From Molanna angustata (taxonomy: Eukaryota > Arthropoda > Insecta > Trichoptera > Molannidae), in assembly GCA_963576475.1 (NCBI GenBank), contig OY754981.1:21683642-21747641 (forward strand): a DNA stretch of 64,000 nucleotides, written 5' to 3'. This document shows positions 36,501 to 42,243 of the stretch, in pieces. Below the pieces are notes generated by a model. It had not been told where the DNA came from and made no database searches. It saw only the letters and a list, made by a program, of their open reading frames with translations. The translations under genes were made by a program, and so were the position numbers. How positions within the stretch are numbered: the stretch's first letter is position 1; every line of letters starts with the position of its first letter.

Positions 36501-39381
36501 TATTTAATGAAGCATGACAGGAATGTGTATGCCCACACACCGGTCTTGTCACACCTAAAAGGCCAACATTCATAAATGCTGAATATTGAGACGATTTTTT
36601 CTCAGTTGTATTTTCGATTACCCAGATCTTACGAAAAACCCGAAAACCATGAAAATATCTAAGAGTGGAAGCACTATTCTAAGGCCGGTGCCTCACAGTC
36701 GTAAATTTAATAATTCATAATTGTTTTCATATTGTGTGTGTACCTACTAAAAATATTTATAAGGCTTTTCAGATTTATTGTTGTCGATTGATGTATAATA
36801 AAGTGAAACCGTGAGTGATTTTAAAAACAATAAATAAATTAATAAATAAAAAATAAACAAATACATAAATAAAAAAATGCAATAAAATGTTGAAACAATA
36901 AAAATAGTACAGGTAGTTGTTATAGAACAGTTGTGTTTAGTATTGTAATGCTTTGATATTATATCATAAACTAAAGGATTAAGATGGCAGGACTGCTGAA
37001 CTTCCACGATAATCCACCACAAGTCAAATTACCTAATAAATGATGACGAAGAAGAAAATAAACTTAATAAATAAACAAAAACATAACCAACAGAGATATT
37101 TCAAATAAAAGTATACCATACCGTACTTCGGAGCATTACAAAAACTCTACATCCTCAATTTGATATCAAAGACTTAAGCGCACTTTACACAGACGAGGTT
37201 TTCAACGCGGTCCGGTTTTCATCGCTTAAAACAGCCTCCAAAATACAGGTTACTCCAATTATCGCTTTACACGAGTATTATTTTGTCCCTTATTTGCGAC
37301 CCCTATTTTTGCAATTAAGAAAAAATTAATTATGCCATTTATGTGAAAAATAGCAACATTTTATATTTTTCTTGTTCCGGGTTTCGTTCAATAGTGTTTT
37401 ATCTTTCCTTCGTTTTCTTCATTTGATTTTGCGTTTCGATTACCCGGCATTTAACTTGAATTGGACACGATTTGATTTTCTTGGACCCTCACTTTATTGT
37501 TCTTGATTTAAAACATTGCTATTAGGGGGCTACGCATGACACATTCTTAATACGTGGTTGCCTTAATCTTAAATATATATATAAATCAGTACTCGATAAT
37601 AATTTCATTTAAATCTTTCTCTTCACATAATCATAAAAAATGTTAATATCAACGTTTAGTATGAAATTGTTATTAATTTTTGTATAAATTAATACTAATA
37701 TTTAATTAATTTGAACCTCAAAGATTTCTTAAGTCTGAAGCTAATCTTAAATTTATGTTGATCAACTTCATGAGTAGCCCTCCTGGTCGAGAGATGCCAA
37801 ATATATAAAAGATACCATGAACGTTAAAGTCGACACAATACATACGGCAGCCATGTTGGCTCGTCGGCTTATTTAACAGATTTCTGTTTTACGAAAAACG
37901 CGTTTAAAAATAGAACACGGTCTATTTTATTTCCCACCGCGTTGAAAAACCCGTTGAAAACCTGAACCCCGTTGAAAAGTGCGCTTTATTTTGATATCCT
38001 AAAGAAAGGTATCATAATTATTTCGTTTACGGTACAGAAATTTCCAATTCAATTATGTATTTTAATGATACGGGGATCGAACATATATATTACATTCAAT
38101 AAAACAGAAATATTAGTTCGTATACTTATGCGCTTTAAAAAATTGTTTGCGGAAGAATTAGAAGTTCAAGGTCTCCATTCAAATGCGCAAGTTTTTCATT
38201 TTTAATACTTATACAATTAAGGTGTGCACGTTTTTTCAATGTTGCGTGCGTACTTCAATCATGCTAACATACTGCAGAGCAGTTAGTTATTTGCCAAGAA
38301 GTAATGTCACAAATAATATATGGTCATAATCAGAAGAAATAAATGTGCAAAAAGGTACTTGATGTGTCACCTTTAGTTGGATTATATTTTAACTCAAACT
38401 CTAAAATTTATAGATCCAAGTTTAATCTTCGCATGCGCTGCAGATCCAAAAATCCAAGACTTTGAAAACATTCATTGTGATTCGGTTGTGAACAAACGCG
38501 ACCTTTTAAACGTTCATGAATGTCAACCTATAGACTTGCCTAGAACCCTGCAAACATTCTATTGACACGTTTGAAATTGAAAGTCAAAATACTATATATA
38601 TTGGGAATGTTATTTTCTTTCGTAATACATGATACAAAAATAAACGGTAAAATCAAAAAATGGAAGGAGCTATACAATTGATAAAATGGAGAATATATAA
38701 AAACGTCAAAAATAAAAATAAAAATCAAAAATAATTCAACAATATCGTTAAAACAAAAACAATGATGTGTTGTTTGATCATATTTGTATTATATCCCTTG
38801 TTGTATCATATTTTTTTTTTTAATTGTGACAAAAAAATATTTAGTAAACTGATATATTTTATCGATGTTAATTTCTAGTAAAGACACCTTTTGTCTTTTG
38901 AGACTTTATTTAATACACTGATTATAGTTGACACATGCACGTTGTGTCTTTCGGTCATTTCCAAAAAAAAAAATTCGACATTAGATATCAAAATTAATTT
39001 ACAAATTTGTTTCAAATCTCAAATTACAAAGTCTGGCACTTTGATGTCTATTCTGTAATGAATTATACTATGAATCAATGAAGGAATAATATTTTTCCAA
39101 TAGTATAAATATACTAAAGAAACAAAATGCATTTTAATTTACACCTAATTACATTTTTTTCACACATTTGGAAAATTTTCTGCCTCGCTAGACATAGGTC
39201 TGTTCTGAGGTAGTACCTACTAATAAAATAAATGGTATGGTTACTCTGCGATCATAAGATTTTTTTTCTTCACATATTCCATTCACTTACGACATAGACA
39301 ACCAGGATGAAAAACGATGAATTTATGATTATATTTCTTCAACTTACCTATAATAAATAATGTCCACAATACCGTCTTCAT
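4786..39381 (-). CDS. Secreted Gln/Pro/Tyr-rich protein, four exons spanning 34.6 kb (assembled model)
   Basis: The model joins 39381-39348, 15299-15091, 7098-7010 and 6547-4786 on the minus strand. All borders are GT/AG and the phases agree (1, 0, 2), giving 2094 nt and 697 residues. The N-terminus MKTVLWTLFIIGSLVPCFS is a typical signal peptide with cleavage near residue 19, so the product should be secreted. Residues 20-81 are charged, with a dibasic KVKR. From residue 111 the protein is low-complexity, rich in Gln, Pro, Tyr and Ser. A more ordered block, KVYTQEEFQALVAAGYSV, lies near residue 557, and a basic run RQRKQRRPTGRP near residue 630. No cysteine-rich, chitin-binding R&R or enzyme domain is visible. 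I do not recognise the family; a cuticle or extracellular-matrix role is only a guess from composition. A possible ATTAAA poly(A) signal lies at 4575-4580. The introns are filled with repeats. Confidence 0.8.
6548..7009 (-). other. Intron 3 of the Gln-rich gene
   Basis: A 462-bp AT-rich intron, with donor GTAATA at 7009 and acceptor TTTTAG at 6548. I see no repeat or RNA gene in it. Confidence 0.75.
7010..7098 (-). CDS. Exon 3 of the Gln/Pro-rich secreted protein
   Basis: This 89-nt exon encodes residues 82-110 (IDNEYLSLLKQLEGG ... RSPYLIQ) plus two bases of a split serine codon. The acceptor is AATTTCAG at 7100-7099 and the donor AAAG/GTAATA at 7009-7008. Phase 0 in and phase 2 out match exons 2 and 4 exactly. 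It is too short to show up as a long ORF. The amphipathic LSLLKQLEGG stretch is the only predicted helix between the charged N-terminal region and the Gln-rich part. Confidence 0.8.
7137..7695 (+). mobile_element. M1 MITE copy, interrupted by a LINE fragment
   Basis: It shares with the 20.6-21.3 kb copy the blocks AGCTGGTTTATGTGAT, ATTATGCCTTCTT, GTAACGCCAT, GTAAACAATGAAAGCA and ACCAATGTGTATGCAAAT. The right end (ATTGACTCCC ... GACAGGGAAAAAATCCAAT) is split by about 140 bp of retrotransposon sequence. It lies in intron 2 of the Gln-rich gene. Confidence 0.75.
7512..7645 (+). pseudogene. 5'-truncated LINE insertion, reverse transcriptase C-terminal tail
   Basis: It encodes DDNHLLICPLMGMVCSPGDL, then AMSVAAYWNGRA and a stop. 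This is the HLL-x-CPL...W pattern found at the extreme C-terminus of several insect non-LTR elements. An A-rich tail follows (GAAAAAGAAAGAAAG). Near-identical ATTGACTCCC and ATTGATTCCC flank it, consistent with a target-site duplication inside the M1 element. A related tail is read on the minus strand near 59.5 kb. Confidence 0.6.
7767..7955 (+). pseudogene. RTE-like reverse transcriptase C-terminal remnant
   Basis: The frame reads HKYKLGERQFRWYEYIRRRP then NKAMSKNLPRYPSRRRPNDT, ending in TAG. It matches the tail of endonuclease-reverse transcriptases (K-x-x-x-x-R-x-RWYGH-x-x-RR, then GRRRP). Divergence is high and frame support outside this stretch is poor. Degraded 3' sequence of the element probably continues to about 8240. 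Confidence 0.6.
8243..8734. other. Intron sequence without recognised features
   Basis: This is AT-rich intron 2 sequence between two retroelement remnants. A short (A/T)-rich run and a GC island, GCCGCGCGCCGG near 8532, are the only irregularities. No coding potential or repeat copy was found. Confidence 0.4.
8735..9113 (+). mobile_element. Jockey-like LINE (family J), 5'-truncated 3' end, copy 1
   Basis: It encodes LWNSLSPDIISSISLNIFKK then RPKQKYLSDNT and a TGA at 8840, the usual C-terminal signature of Jockey-group reverse transcriptases. The 3'UTR contains GGTTGGTTGGAAGAAATTGC, a small TTGCC...GGCAA hairpin, and ends AAGTAAATAAAT. The same coding end and UTR recur at 19078-19410. Confidence 0.8.
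9114..9740 (-). pseudogene. Jockey/R1-like LINE, C-terminal region and 3'UTR, frameshifted
   Basis: The minus strand encodes SISRMRFGHYRLDAHLYRLN followed by YCECG. This is the post-RT domain with the R-x-RFGH and zinc-knuckle-like C-x-C motif. After a frameshift near 9420 it ends FPLKIRHLLAIASPMIYREI... and a stop at 9236. The 3'UTR runs to an (AAT)n tail at about 9114-9130, directly abutting the plus-strand J element. The 5' end is truncated at about 9740. Confidence 0.7.
9754..10165 (-). pseudogene. CR1/L2-like reverse transcriptase C-terminal fragment
   Basis: The coding strand reads LLKSRLITGAAKFSHISHHL, then LHWLKVPERIKYKLCLLTFK, AIHGMAPTYLSDFC, and FGDRAFAVAGPASWNKLPPE before SLFR-like residues and a stop. 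This is the classic C-terminal block of CR1/L2-type non-LTR elements (HWLPV-x-x-RI-x-YK, GD-R-FS-x-A-P-x-W-N-x-LP). The reading frame is intact over about 130 codons, so the insertion is relatively young. The rest of the RT is missing. Confidence 0.8.
10170..11310. other. Intron 2 sequence, no recognised features
   Basis: This is about 1.1 kb of AT-rich sequence with no open frame of interest, no second copy of any block elsewhere in the window, and no tandem repeats beyond short A/T runs. Confidence 0.4.
11327..11607 (-). repeat. Complete tRNA-derived SINE (family C) with perfect 16-bp target-site duplication
   Basis: On the minus strand it starts GGAGCGGTGATAGCCCAGCG, with an A-box-like TAGCCCAGCGGTAAG and a B-box GGTTCGAATCC. 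The body contains GGTCAGATGGCAGTCGCTTC and ends CGCTAAGGAGAAAGAA. It is flanked on both sides by AGTAGGTAGGTATATT (11311-11326 and 11608-11623), a perfect 16-bp duplication typical of LINE-driven insertion. It is therefore full length at 281 bp. Confidence 0.92.
11624..12690. other. Intron 2 sequence, mostly unassigned
   Basis: AT-rich. The only repeated block is near 12417 (AACGAGTGGGTTGCGGCTAA), a copy of the motif also seen near 18975, 24868, 53157 and 56748. Confidence 0.4.
12690..13131 (+). mobile_element. LINE (family K) C-terminus and 3'UTR
   Basis: An open frame reads RQSTRQTAPFYYNNTRTQTE...SRLHNIGNGYSHLGDIY, resembling the C-terminal tail of RT genes that lack an RNase H domain. It is followed by a T-rich 3'UTR ending GTAAAAGGCATTTTATGCCG and (TAAA)n. 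The short tail at 19012-19077 repeats this last block (GGCAATATATGCCG then TAAATAAA). The GGCAT...ATGCC part can form a hairpin. Confidence 0.55.
13132..13560. other. Intron 2 sequence, no recognised features
   Basis: AT-rich; nothing assigned. Confidence 0.35.
13552..13689 (+). pseudogene. LINE reverse transcriptase C-terminal remnant
   Basis: The frame FIAPRLYNSLPSSLKEIISL followed by RIFKMNIKKYIINYG runs to a stop at 13687-13689. It fits the terminal A-P-R-x-Y-N-x-LP-x-x-LK...F-K-x-x-L-K-x-Y pattern of Jockey-like elements. Only about 45 codons remain. Confidence 0.6.
14019..14170 (-). repeat. tRNA-derived SINE, family B, copy 1
   Basis: The minus-strand head reads GGGCCGATGGCAGAGCGG, then a 5-bp stem with loop TTAGTAA (anticodon position AGT, so tRNA-Thr-like), a B-box GAGTTCAAATCC and CCTCGACC pairing with the 5' end. 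A body follows (TTCCTACG..., CTTGTTTAACAAGGACG). Further copies are at 14551 and 21349. Confidence 0.82.
14324..14511. mobile_element. Palindromic MITE (family M3), copy 1
   Basis: The whole element is an inverted repeat. The left end CTGGGGGGCAAGTCTGGTC is matched by a right end GACCAGACTTGCCCCCCTG, and inner blocks (ATCAAAACTCTCGTGATTAC, CATATCATGGATATAATTA) are mirrored. It is about 188 bp. Related elements are at 22251 and 49784. Confidence 0.85.
14551..14710 (-). repeat. tRNA-derived SINE, family B, copy 2
   Basis: It has the same head and body as copy 1: GTTAGCGCATTGGGTTAGTA, B-box GAGTTCGAATCC, and a tail with TTCCTACGTT in reverse. It lies between an M3 MITE and a family A SINE. Confidence 0.82.
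14726..14938 (-). repeat. tRNA-derived SINE, family A, copy 2
   Basis: Nearly intact. The minus-strand head TCGGCCTTCGTGGCTCAGTT carries an A-box, GGGTTCGATTCCC is the B-box, and the body ends GTTGTCCGAGAAGCAATATT. One of the best-preserved copies. Confidence 0.9.
15091..15299 (-). CDS. Exon 2 of the Gln/Pro-rich secreted protein
   Basis: This 209-nt exon encodes residues 12-81. It completes a glycine codon (G/GG) with exon 1 and reads SLVPCFSEETSEAAPKVKRD through YLIRTKDDSKK. The acceptor is TATGTTCCAG at 15301-15300 and the donor AAAAAG/GTATGT at 15090-15089. It contains the end of the signal peptide, a short acidic propeptide-like stretch, a KVKR dibasic site and a VNVVVIDDAG strand. Phase 1 in and phase 0 out fit both neighbours. 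Confidence 0.85.
17036..17255 (+). repeat. Degraded dispersed repeat with GAA-rich tail
   Basis: It starts in a CATACATACATACCATCACG block, also seen in the family H elements. It passes through a GC-richer segment (CTCCACGCGGTGCCCCCTGG, AACGCAACAATGCGTTGC) and ends in (GAA)n at 17238-17251. The A-rich tail suggests a plus-oriented retroelement end. The family is not identified. Confidence 0.35.
17256..17853. other. Intron 1 sequence, no recognised features
   Basis: AT-rich DNA between two retroelement remnants; no supported gene. Confidence 0.35.
17854..18090 (+). pseudogene. Endonuclease-reverse transcriptase C-terminal fragment (RTE-like)
   Basis: The frame reads KQKWSWAGHIARTAVSRWTK, KVLEWRPRTGKRSVGRPQTR and WSDGIRRVAGGGWMR, ending at a TAA. 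It is a close match to the conserved tail of insect RTE-type elements (WAGHIAR ... RWT-KVLEWRPR-GKR-VGRP-TRW-D). The frame stays open for 78 codons, although the last 25 look shifted from the usual product. Confidence 0.85.
18447..18648 (+). repeat. tRNA-derived SINE, family A, copy 3
   Basis: It begins GTCAGCCTTCAAGGCTCCGT, has B-box GAGTTCGATTCCC, lacks about 15 bp before TGTGAGACGATAAAGTCTCC, and ends CCCGAGAAGCAATAT. Confidence 0.85.
18649..19077 (+). repeat. Stacked retroelement 3' ends and an inverted repeat block
   Basis: It contains a T-rich 3'UTR-like stretch ending GGGGATCTCATAAATAAAAT. Next comes a block (TTTTCCATACAAAATTTGAA ... GAGGAGTTTAGCGTTGGCC) whose reverse complement lies at 24868-24965, and then the tail of LINE family K (GGCAATATATGCCG, TAAATAAA) at 19012-19077. 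Confidence 0.5.
19078..19410 (+). mobile_element. Jockey-like LINE (family J), 5'-truncated 3' end, copy 2
   Basis: It encodes SPDITSSISLTFFKKRLKQK then YLSDNT and a stop at 19158. The 3'UTR matches copy 1, including GGTTGGTTGGAAGGAATTGC and a tail (AAATAAATAAATAAAATAAA). It begins immediately after the K tail. Confidence 0.85.
20040..20390 (-). pseudogene. Non-LTR retrotransposon RT, C-terminal fragment
   Basis: The minus-strand frame encodes YSIDTNTGELASLVPLPPIH ... VPFINTAAQLWNDLPNSVS. It contains the terminal A-x-x-LWN-x-LP motif of non-LTR polymerases. A diverged copy is at 3180-3420, which confirms a dispersed element. Confidence 0.7.
20628..21262 (+). mobile_element. M1 MITE, most complete copy (long TIRs)
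   Basis: The left arm at 20648-20744 (ACAAACTTTTAACATCTC, AGAACCAGGAACTCCAGGCA, CAGGGCTTATGACCTGTCAT) is mirrored by a right arm at 21088-21215. About 340 bp of unique core lies between. The right end continues TCCAATGTTTGCCTATATGC to ATATTCGA. Other copies are at 2921, 7137, 28526, 40811 and 58521. No transposase is encoded. Confidence 0.85.
21349..21515 (+). repeat. tRNA-derived SINE, family B, copy 3
   Basis: The head GGTCGATGGCAGAGCGGTTA is followed by the AGT anticodon-position arm and B-box GAGTTCGAATCC. The terminal CCTCGACC can pair with the 5' end. The body ends TGTTTAACAAGGACATATTC. This copy is close to the tRNA cloverleaf but keeps mismatches in the T stem. Confidence 0.85.
22251..22423. 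mobile_element. Palindromic MITE (family M3), diverged copy 2
   Basis: The ends CTGGGGGACAAG and GACCAGACCTGCCTGCCTG and the mirrored inner blocks (ATCAAAACCCTCATGAT / TAATGAGGGTTTTGA) identify it as M3. It is more degraded than the other two. Confidence 0.7.
22528..23213. mobile_element. 686-bp fold-back element, arms about 340 bp each
   Basis: The left end AAGGGGGGGACTGCTGCC and the right end (reverse complement AAGAGGGTGACTGCTGCC) open an inverted repeat that continues to the centre near 22870. Mirrored blocks include AACGTACC, TTTCTTATCAAATCG versus its complement, CCCCGATTTT, TATAAGG, AATTAAAGA, AATATCT and AATAAACC. There is no coding frame. It lies inside intron 1 of the Gln-rich gene. 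Confidence 0.85.
23554..23990. mobile_element. DNA-element-like repeat M2, copy 1
   Basis: The left end CACTTTATACGGACAC...TTTTCAACGCGG is mirrored by the right end, whose reverse complement is CTACTTTACACGGACGCAGT then TTTCAACGGG. The interior blocks AAAACAGCATCCAAAATACA and GGCAGCCATGTTG also occur in the copy at 37174. No transposase frame. Confidence 0.75.
26010..26291 (+). mobile_element. Helitron-like family H, 3' fragment
   Basis: It covers TTTCATACAATTTGTATG, CATACATACCATCA, GTTTGATACATATTCTTC and GACAGTTGGATCTCATG, ending in the 3' hairpin and AACTAG at 26291. It is 5'-truncated. Confidence 0.65.
28526..28905 (+). mobile_element. M1 MITE copy, right arm missing
   Basis: It has the left-arm remnant (TATCAATAGAGATGAATATT, GACCTGTCATC) and most of the M1 core (GGTTTACGTGATC, GTAACGCCATCTGTTGAGAA, CAATGAAAGCAACA, CACCCCTGAACCGCG). 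Confidence 0.7.
29390..29685 (+). mobile_element. LINE 3' end, family N, copy 1
   Basis: It contains CTAAAACAGGTTCACCTAGT then TGGGCGTCCAACG and ends in an A-rich (AAAAT)n tail. The same block and tail recur at 31030-31325 and, reversed, at 55656-55960. It is probably a 3'UTR of a non-LTR element; no RT frame is retained. Confidence 0.55.
29686..31029. other. Intron 1 sequence, no recognised features
   Basis: AT-rich. A 99-codon open frame at 30032-30331 has no homology I recognise and a composition like its surroundings, so I do not call it a gene. Confidence 0.35.
31030..31325 (+). mobile_element. LINE 3' end, family N, copy 2
   Basis: It shares TGAGGTAATG, GTAAACTGCTAGCCCTAGAA then CAGGGTTTTCTAGTTGG, and GTGTGATCAAAAA with the minus-strand copy at 55656-55960. 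It ends AATAAATAAAAATAAAG. Confidence 0.65.
31326..32571. other. Intron 1 sequence, no recognised features
   Basis: AT-rich; nothing assigned. Confidence 0.35.
32572..32765 (+). repeat. tRNA-derived SINE, family D, copy 1 (LINE-J-type tail)
   Basis: The head ACCGCCGTGGCATAGGTGGT leads to a B-box-like GGTTCGATTACC. The body has TTTCACGAAAATCTTGCTTC. The tail ACACTGGTAATTTGAAAGAA then ATTGCC...AACTCGCC resembles the 3'UTR of LINE J. It ends in (AAT)n. Confidence 0.7.
32766..35148. other. Intron 1 sequence, no recognised features
   Basis: Uniformly AT-rich, with only short homopolymer runs. No repeat with a second copy was seen. Confidence 0.35.
35149..35280 (-). repeat. SINE family A, degraded 3' part
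   Basis: It keeps GCTTCTCGGACATCTAACAG, CACCCAATAACAAGTTCCC and TCTCACAGAACCAGA in reverse. The tRNA head is lost. Confidence 0.75.
36423..36640 (+). repeat. Dispersed repeat (family P), copy 1
   Basis: The blocks CTCAATGTGGGGTAACCAGC, GACAGGTGTG, GAAGCATGAC, GTATGCCCACACACCGGTCT and TATTTTCGATTAC recur in the same order at 45690-45900. The class is not known; it may be part of a larger element. Confidence 0.6.
37174..37989. mobile_element. DNA-element-like repeat M2, copy 2, with a ~550-bp interior insertion
   Basis: The ends TTAAGCGCACTTTACACAGA and (reverse complement) TAAAGCGCACTTTTCAACGG are inverted. Inner blocks AAAACAGCCTCCAAAATACA and GGCAGCCATGTTGGCTCGTC match copy 1. The segment at about 37285-37835 has no counterpart there. 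Confidence 0.7.
39348..39381 (-). CDS. Exon 1 (coding part) of the Gln/Pro-rich secreted protein
   Basis: It encodes MKTVLWTLFII plus the first base of a glycine codon, with donor ATAG/GTAAGT at 39347. Joined to exon 2 it yields a continuous hydrophobic signal peptide (MKTVLWTLFIIGSLVPCFS), which neither exon encodes alone. The choice rests on this signal peptide, the phase match and the strong donor. The 5'UTR lies to the right and I could not delimit it. Because the exon is only 34 nt and 24 kb away, a different first exon remains possible. Confidence 0.72.
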
Positions 39382-39576
39382 TTTGAATAGATTATTTCAC
39401 TTTATTTTAAGTATACAAATAAAATGTTTATAACTGAAACAAAAAAAAGGATTTTGTTATATATTTTTAAGTCACTTAAAATATTTCACTTTGATACACT
39501 CATTTGTCACTTATAATAAAATTAACTATTTAAAAAAATATTCACTCTTAATTATTTTAAATTAAAAAAAAATATA

Positions 39577-39759
39577 TTAATATTTATTTACTTTGTTACT
39601 TTTACAACTTTTTGTTGTGTAGATTAAGATGTTTGGTCGGCGATTATCCGATCGTATGTGCAAGGCCCCCTCTCTGACATAGTCTTTTAAGGCCGGTGTT
39701 TTGCTGGGCCCCTTCCATTTAAAATGTTTTGCAGAGAAAGGGGAGTTCGTCCGATGCAT
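39577..39759 (-). other. Unassigned open frame 200 bp upstream of exon 1
   Basis: A 60-codon frame (FKWKGPSKTPALKDYVREGA...) sits in a stretch that is GC-richer than its surroundings. It lies on the same strand as the Gln-rich gene, upstream of its first coding exon. I do not recognise the peptide. It could be 5'UTR, a decayed retroelement or chance. Confidence 0.2.
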
Positions 39760-40029
39760 AGAAGCATAGCCAGAGAGTTGCGGTAGTATCTAGAGTTATA
39801 GCTTTAAAATGTAGTCAGGATTCCATCTCAAATTATAAATTACCTAAGAAATATGTCGTTTAAATTATTCTGCAATTTAAAATAGGTACATTGTCAGAAT
39901 AATATGTGCATGAATAAGATGTTTCATGTGACATAAAAAGTCAGTCAAAGAAGAAATAGTAGGCCAGTAGAACCTACTTCTAATAAAATGTTAATATGAT
40001 CGTATCTTCTTCTTCTTTTTCTTGCCCCT

Positions 40030-40590
40030 CTATCCCGGTTTATCCAGGGTCGGGCCTCCTTGTACGTAAGCGCCAGGATCTTCTGTCCTGGGTTGTCACA
40101 ATGGGAACACTCTGAGCCGCCAGCTCCTTCTCAATACTTGACCACAATGTTGCTGTGGGCTGCCTCTACCCCTAGGTCTAGCTGGCATGTTGAGCGCTTT
40201 CTTTACCGAATAATTTTCATCTCTGCGCATCACGTGACCATACCATCTCATCCTGCTTTCTTTCAGCTTTTCAGTTATCGGTGCTACTTTGAATGACCCC
40301 TAGGACATACTCATTGCGGATTCTGTCTATTCGTGTTACTCCACCTGCCCAGCGCAGCATTTTCATTTCAGTTGTATGCAACTGTTGATCAAGCTTTTTG
40401 GATGTTGTCCAGCACTCTGCGCCGTACAACAGTGCAGGTCTTACCACTGTTTTATATACTTTGCTTTTAGTTTTAATAGGCATCCTTGTATCGCAGAGTA
40501 TGCCAGAAAGAGATCTCCATTTTAACCAAGCTGTACTTGTACGATGATTAACGTCTTCATTCACTTGAGCATTACTAGCCAACGATCGTA
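40030..40590 (-). pseudogene. RTE-like reverse transcriptase C-terminal region, frameshifted
   Basis: The minus strand reads TAWLKWRSLSGILCDTRMPI, KTKSKVYKTVVRPALLYGAE, CWTTSKKLDQQLHTTEMKML and RWAGGVTRIDRIRNEYVLG. This is the highly typical RTE tail (KWR-x-x-x-G-x-LCD-R-P, RPA-LYG-E-CW, RW-x-GVTR-DRIRNE). After a frameshift near 40290 it continues APITEKLKESRMRWYGHVMR and later PARPRGRGSPQQH. The 5' part of the RT is absent. Confidence 0.9.
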
Positions 40591-40810
40591 TCTTATCTTA
40601 ATCTTAAAAAATGTATCCATTAGTATTCGATCATAATCTATTATTGATCTTAGTCCACATACGTAGCTCTTAGCTCTGACGAATAGATTCATTTTATGCT
40701 GTGAGGACTTCCACAACTTCGTGTACAAGAGAAAAAATAACATCGCACATAGTTCAACAATGAAGGTCATCTTCCATAATGAATATAGTGCCTTATTTGG
40801 AGTAACTAGA

Positions 40811-40942
40811 CTTGAGTTCCTGGCTCTTCTACAATATTCCAACTTCATCTCTATTGAGATGTTGAAAATTGTCAAAAATATCATTGACACCCAATAGGGA
40901 AAAATCCAATGTCTGCGTATGTGCAACTTTTAAAAATATTCG
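40811..40942 (+). mobile_element. M1 MITE, right end only
   Basis: TTGAGTTCCTGGCTCTTCTA, TTCATCTCTATTGAGATGTT and AAAAATCCAATGTCTGCGTA then ATATTCGA match the right arm and terminus of the 20.6-21.3 kb element. Confidence 0.75.
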
Positions 40943-41086
40943 ATATATTTAATATTCTATTAGGGGAATTGATGCTGAATTTCAAAAATGTGTATCGTAC
41001 ATTCACTAGAGAAATGTAGAAAGAACTTATGGTATTTTCTTTAGAAACACAATGATTAACATATTTGAGAAAATTGATTTGAAATA

Positions 41087-41146
41087 ATTGGGGTGATTAG
41101 GTTTATATGCCCCCTTTAGGGAGCATATAAACCTAATCACCCCAAT
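41087..41146. repeat. Perfect 24-bp inverted repeat with 12-nt spacer
   Basis: Arm 41087-41110 (ATTGGGGTGATTAGGTTTAT then ATGC) is exactly complementary to 41123-41146. The spacer CCCCTTTAGGGA can itself pair. No second copy in the window. Confidence 0.9.
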
Positions 41147-42243
41147 GGCTGGTTCTAAGTTTATAAGGATGATGATAATATTACTCTCTTGAATGTTTGT
41201 TATGTATTGTGATGTGTATTGTGGGGTATTAGAAAAAGAGAGACAGGTATAAAGCAGTAGCGGAATTGATTATAGAAGCCGAAAATCTTGGCTTGCCTAT
41301 GAATATTATGTTAAGAAATTCAAGATCTAATATTTTTTGACTGTCTCATTGAAACCATATTATGATATAAGATGAAAAATTGAACCGTTTGTAGATGCAA
41401 TGCTTGACAGGGCCCATAAATGTAAATATTATTTTGGTATGTGATTTTAAAATATTTGCATGTCCACACAAATGAGAAACGATGCTAAAAAACATTAGAT
41501 TTTCGACATTTTCCAATTTTCGTTCAGGGTTTGCCTAGTCCGAAGGTTCTAGGTACGCCCTTGGTATATAGATAGTCTTGCATGTAAAAATATATATTGA
41601 TTTAATTGTACGTAACAATATTAATTGAAAACAATATATTTAATTTCTCAATTTTGAAACTCGATCAAACTGAAACATTTAGTATTCTCTCCTGTTTTTG
41701 AGTAAAAATATAATTTATTTAGATATTATTTTAATAATGCAAATAAAAAATAAATAATATTTTAAGACTTGTCACAAAATATGAGAATTCTATGACCCAA
41801 TTAGTAGGTACGCATAATATACTAATGAAATTTAATTGTGCAAACAATGAAGTGTTTAATGTCAATTCTCATAAATAATTAATTTGCAACAATTGTATTT
41901 TCACTGAGTCGAGTGATGCTATCTCCTTCTCTCTTAATGTACACGAATATTTGTTTTCACTTAAAAATGGAGATCTTTTAAAGTCATCGTAATTTTAATA
42001 AAATAATGAGTAGCATAAAAACGAGAAACAATATGTTATATAAATAATTTACCATGACACTTTTTGTGCGTAATTCTGTTAAAGATTGTGTTTTTAACAA
42101 AGCCAATCGTTTACATTGATCTTGAACTATTAACAAAATATTTGAATATTTTGAGGCTAGACATTTTGTTGGTGTGATCAAATTGAAATCTTAAACATTT
42201 TCAGATTGAATAATTTAATTTTGAATTTGCTGGAGTTTTTTTA
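41147..42243. other. Intergenic AT-rich sequence
   Basis: No gene or recognised repeat. Confidence 0.35.

Larger units (their letters stand above)
15300..39347 (-). other. Intron 1 of the Gln-rich gene (24 kb)
   Basis: The donor is ATAG/GTAAGT at 39347 and the acceptor GTTCCAG at 15300. The intron contains the SINEs, LINE remnants, MITEs and the 686-bp fold-back element listed separately. The stretches 15.3-17.0, 24.0-26.0, 26.3-28.5, 32.8-35.1, 35.3-36.4 and 38.0-39.3 kb are AT-rich and show no copy of any repeat I recognise and no exon-like open frame. I cannot exclude an alternative first exon inside it. Confidence 0.7.

Noticed and set aside
39577..39759. Exon of a divergent gene or an extra first exon
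   Set aside because: The peptide is not recognised and no convincing donor in phase with exon 2 was found; kept only as an unassigned frame.
41087..41146. microRNA gene
   Set aside because: The stem is perfectly paired with no bulges and an isolated occurrence; nothing in the sequence supports Drosha/Dicer processing.
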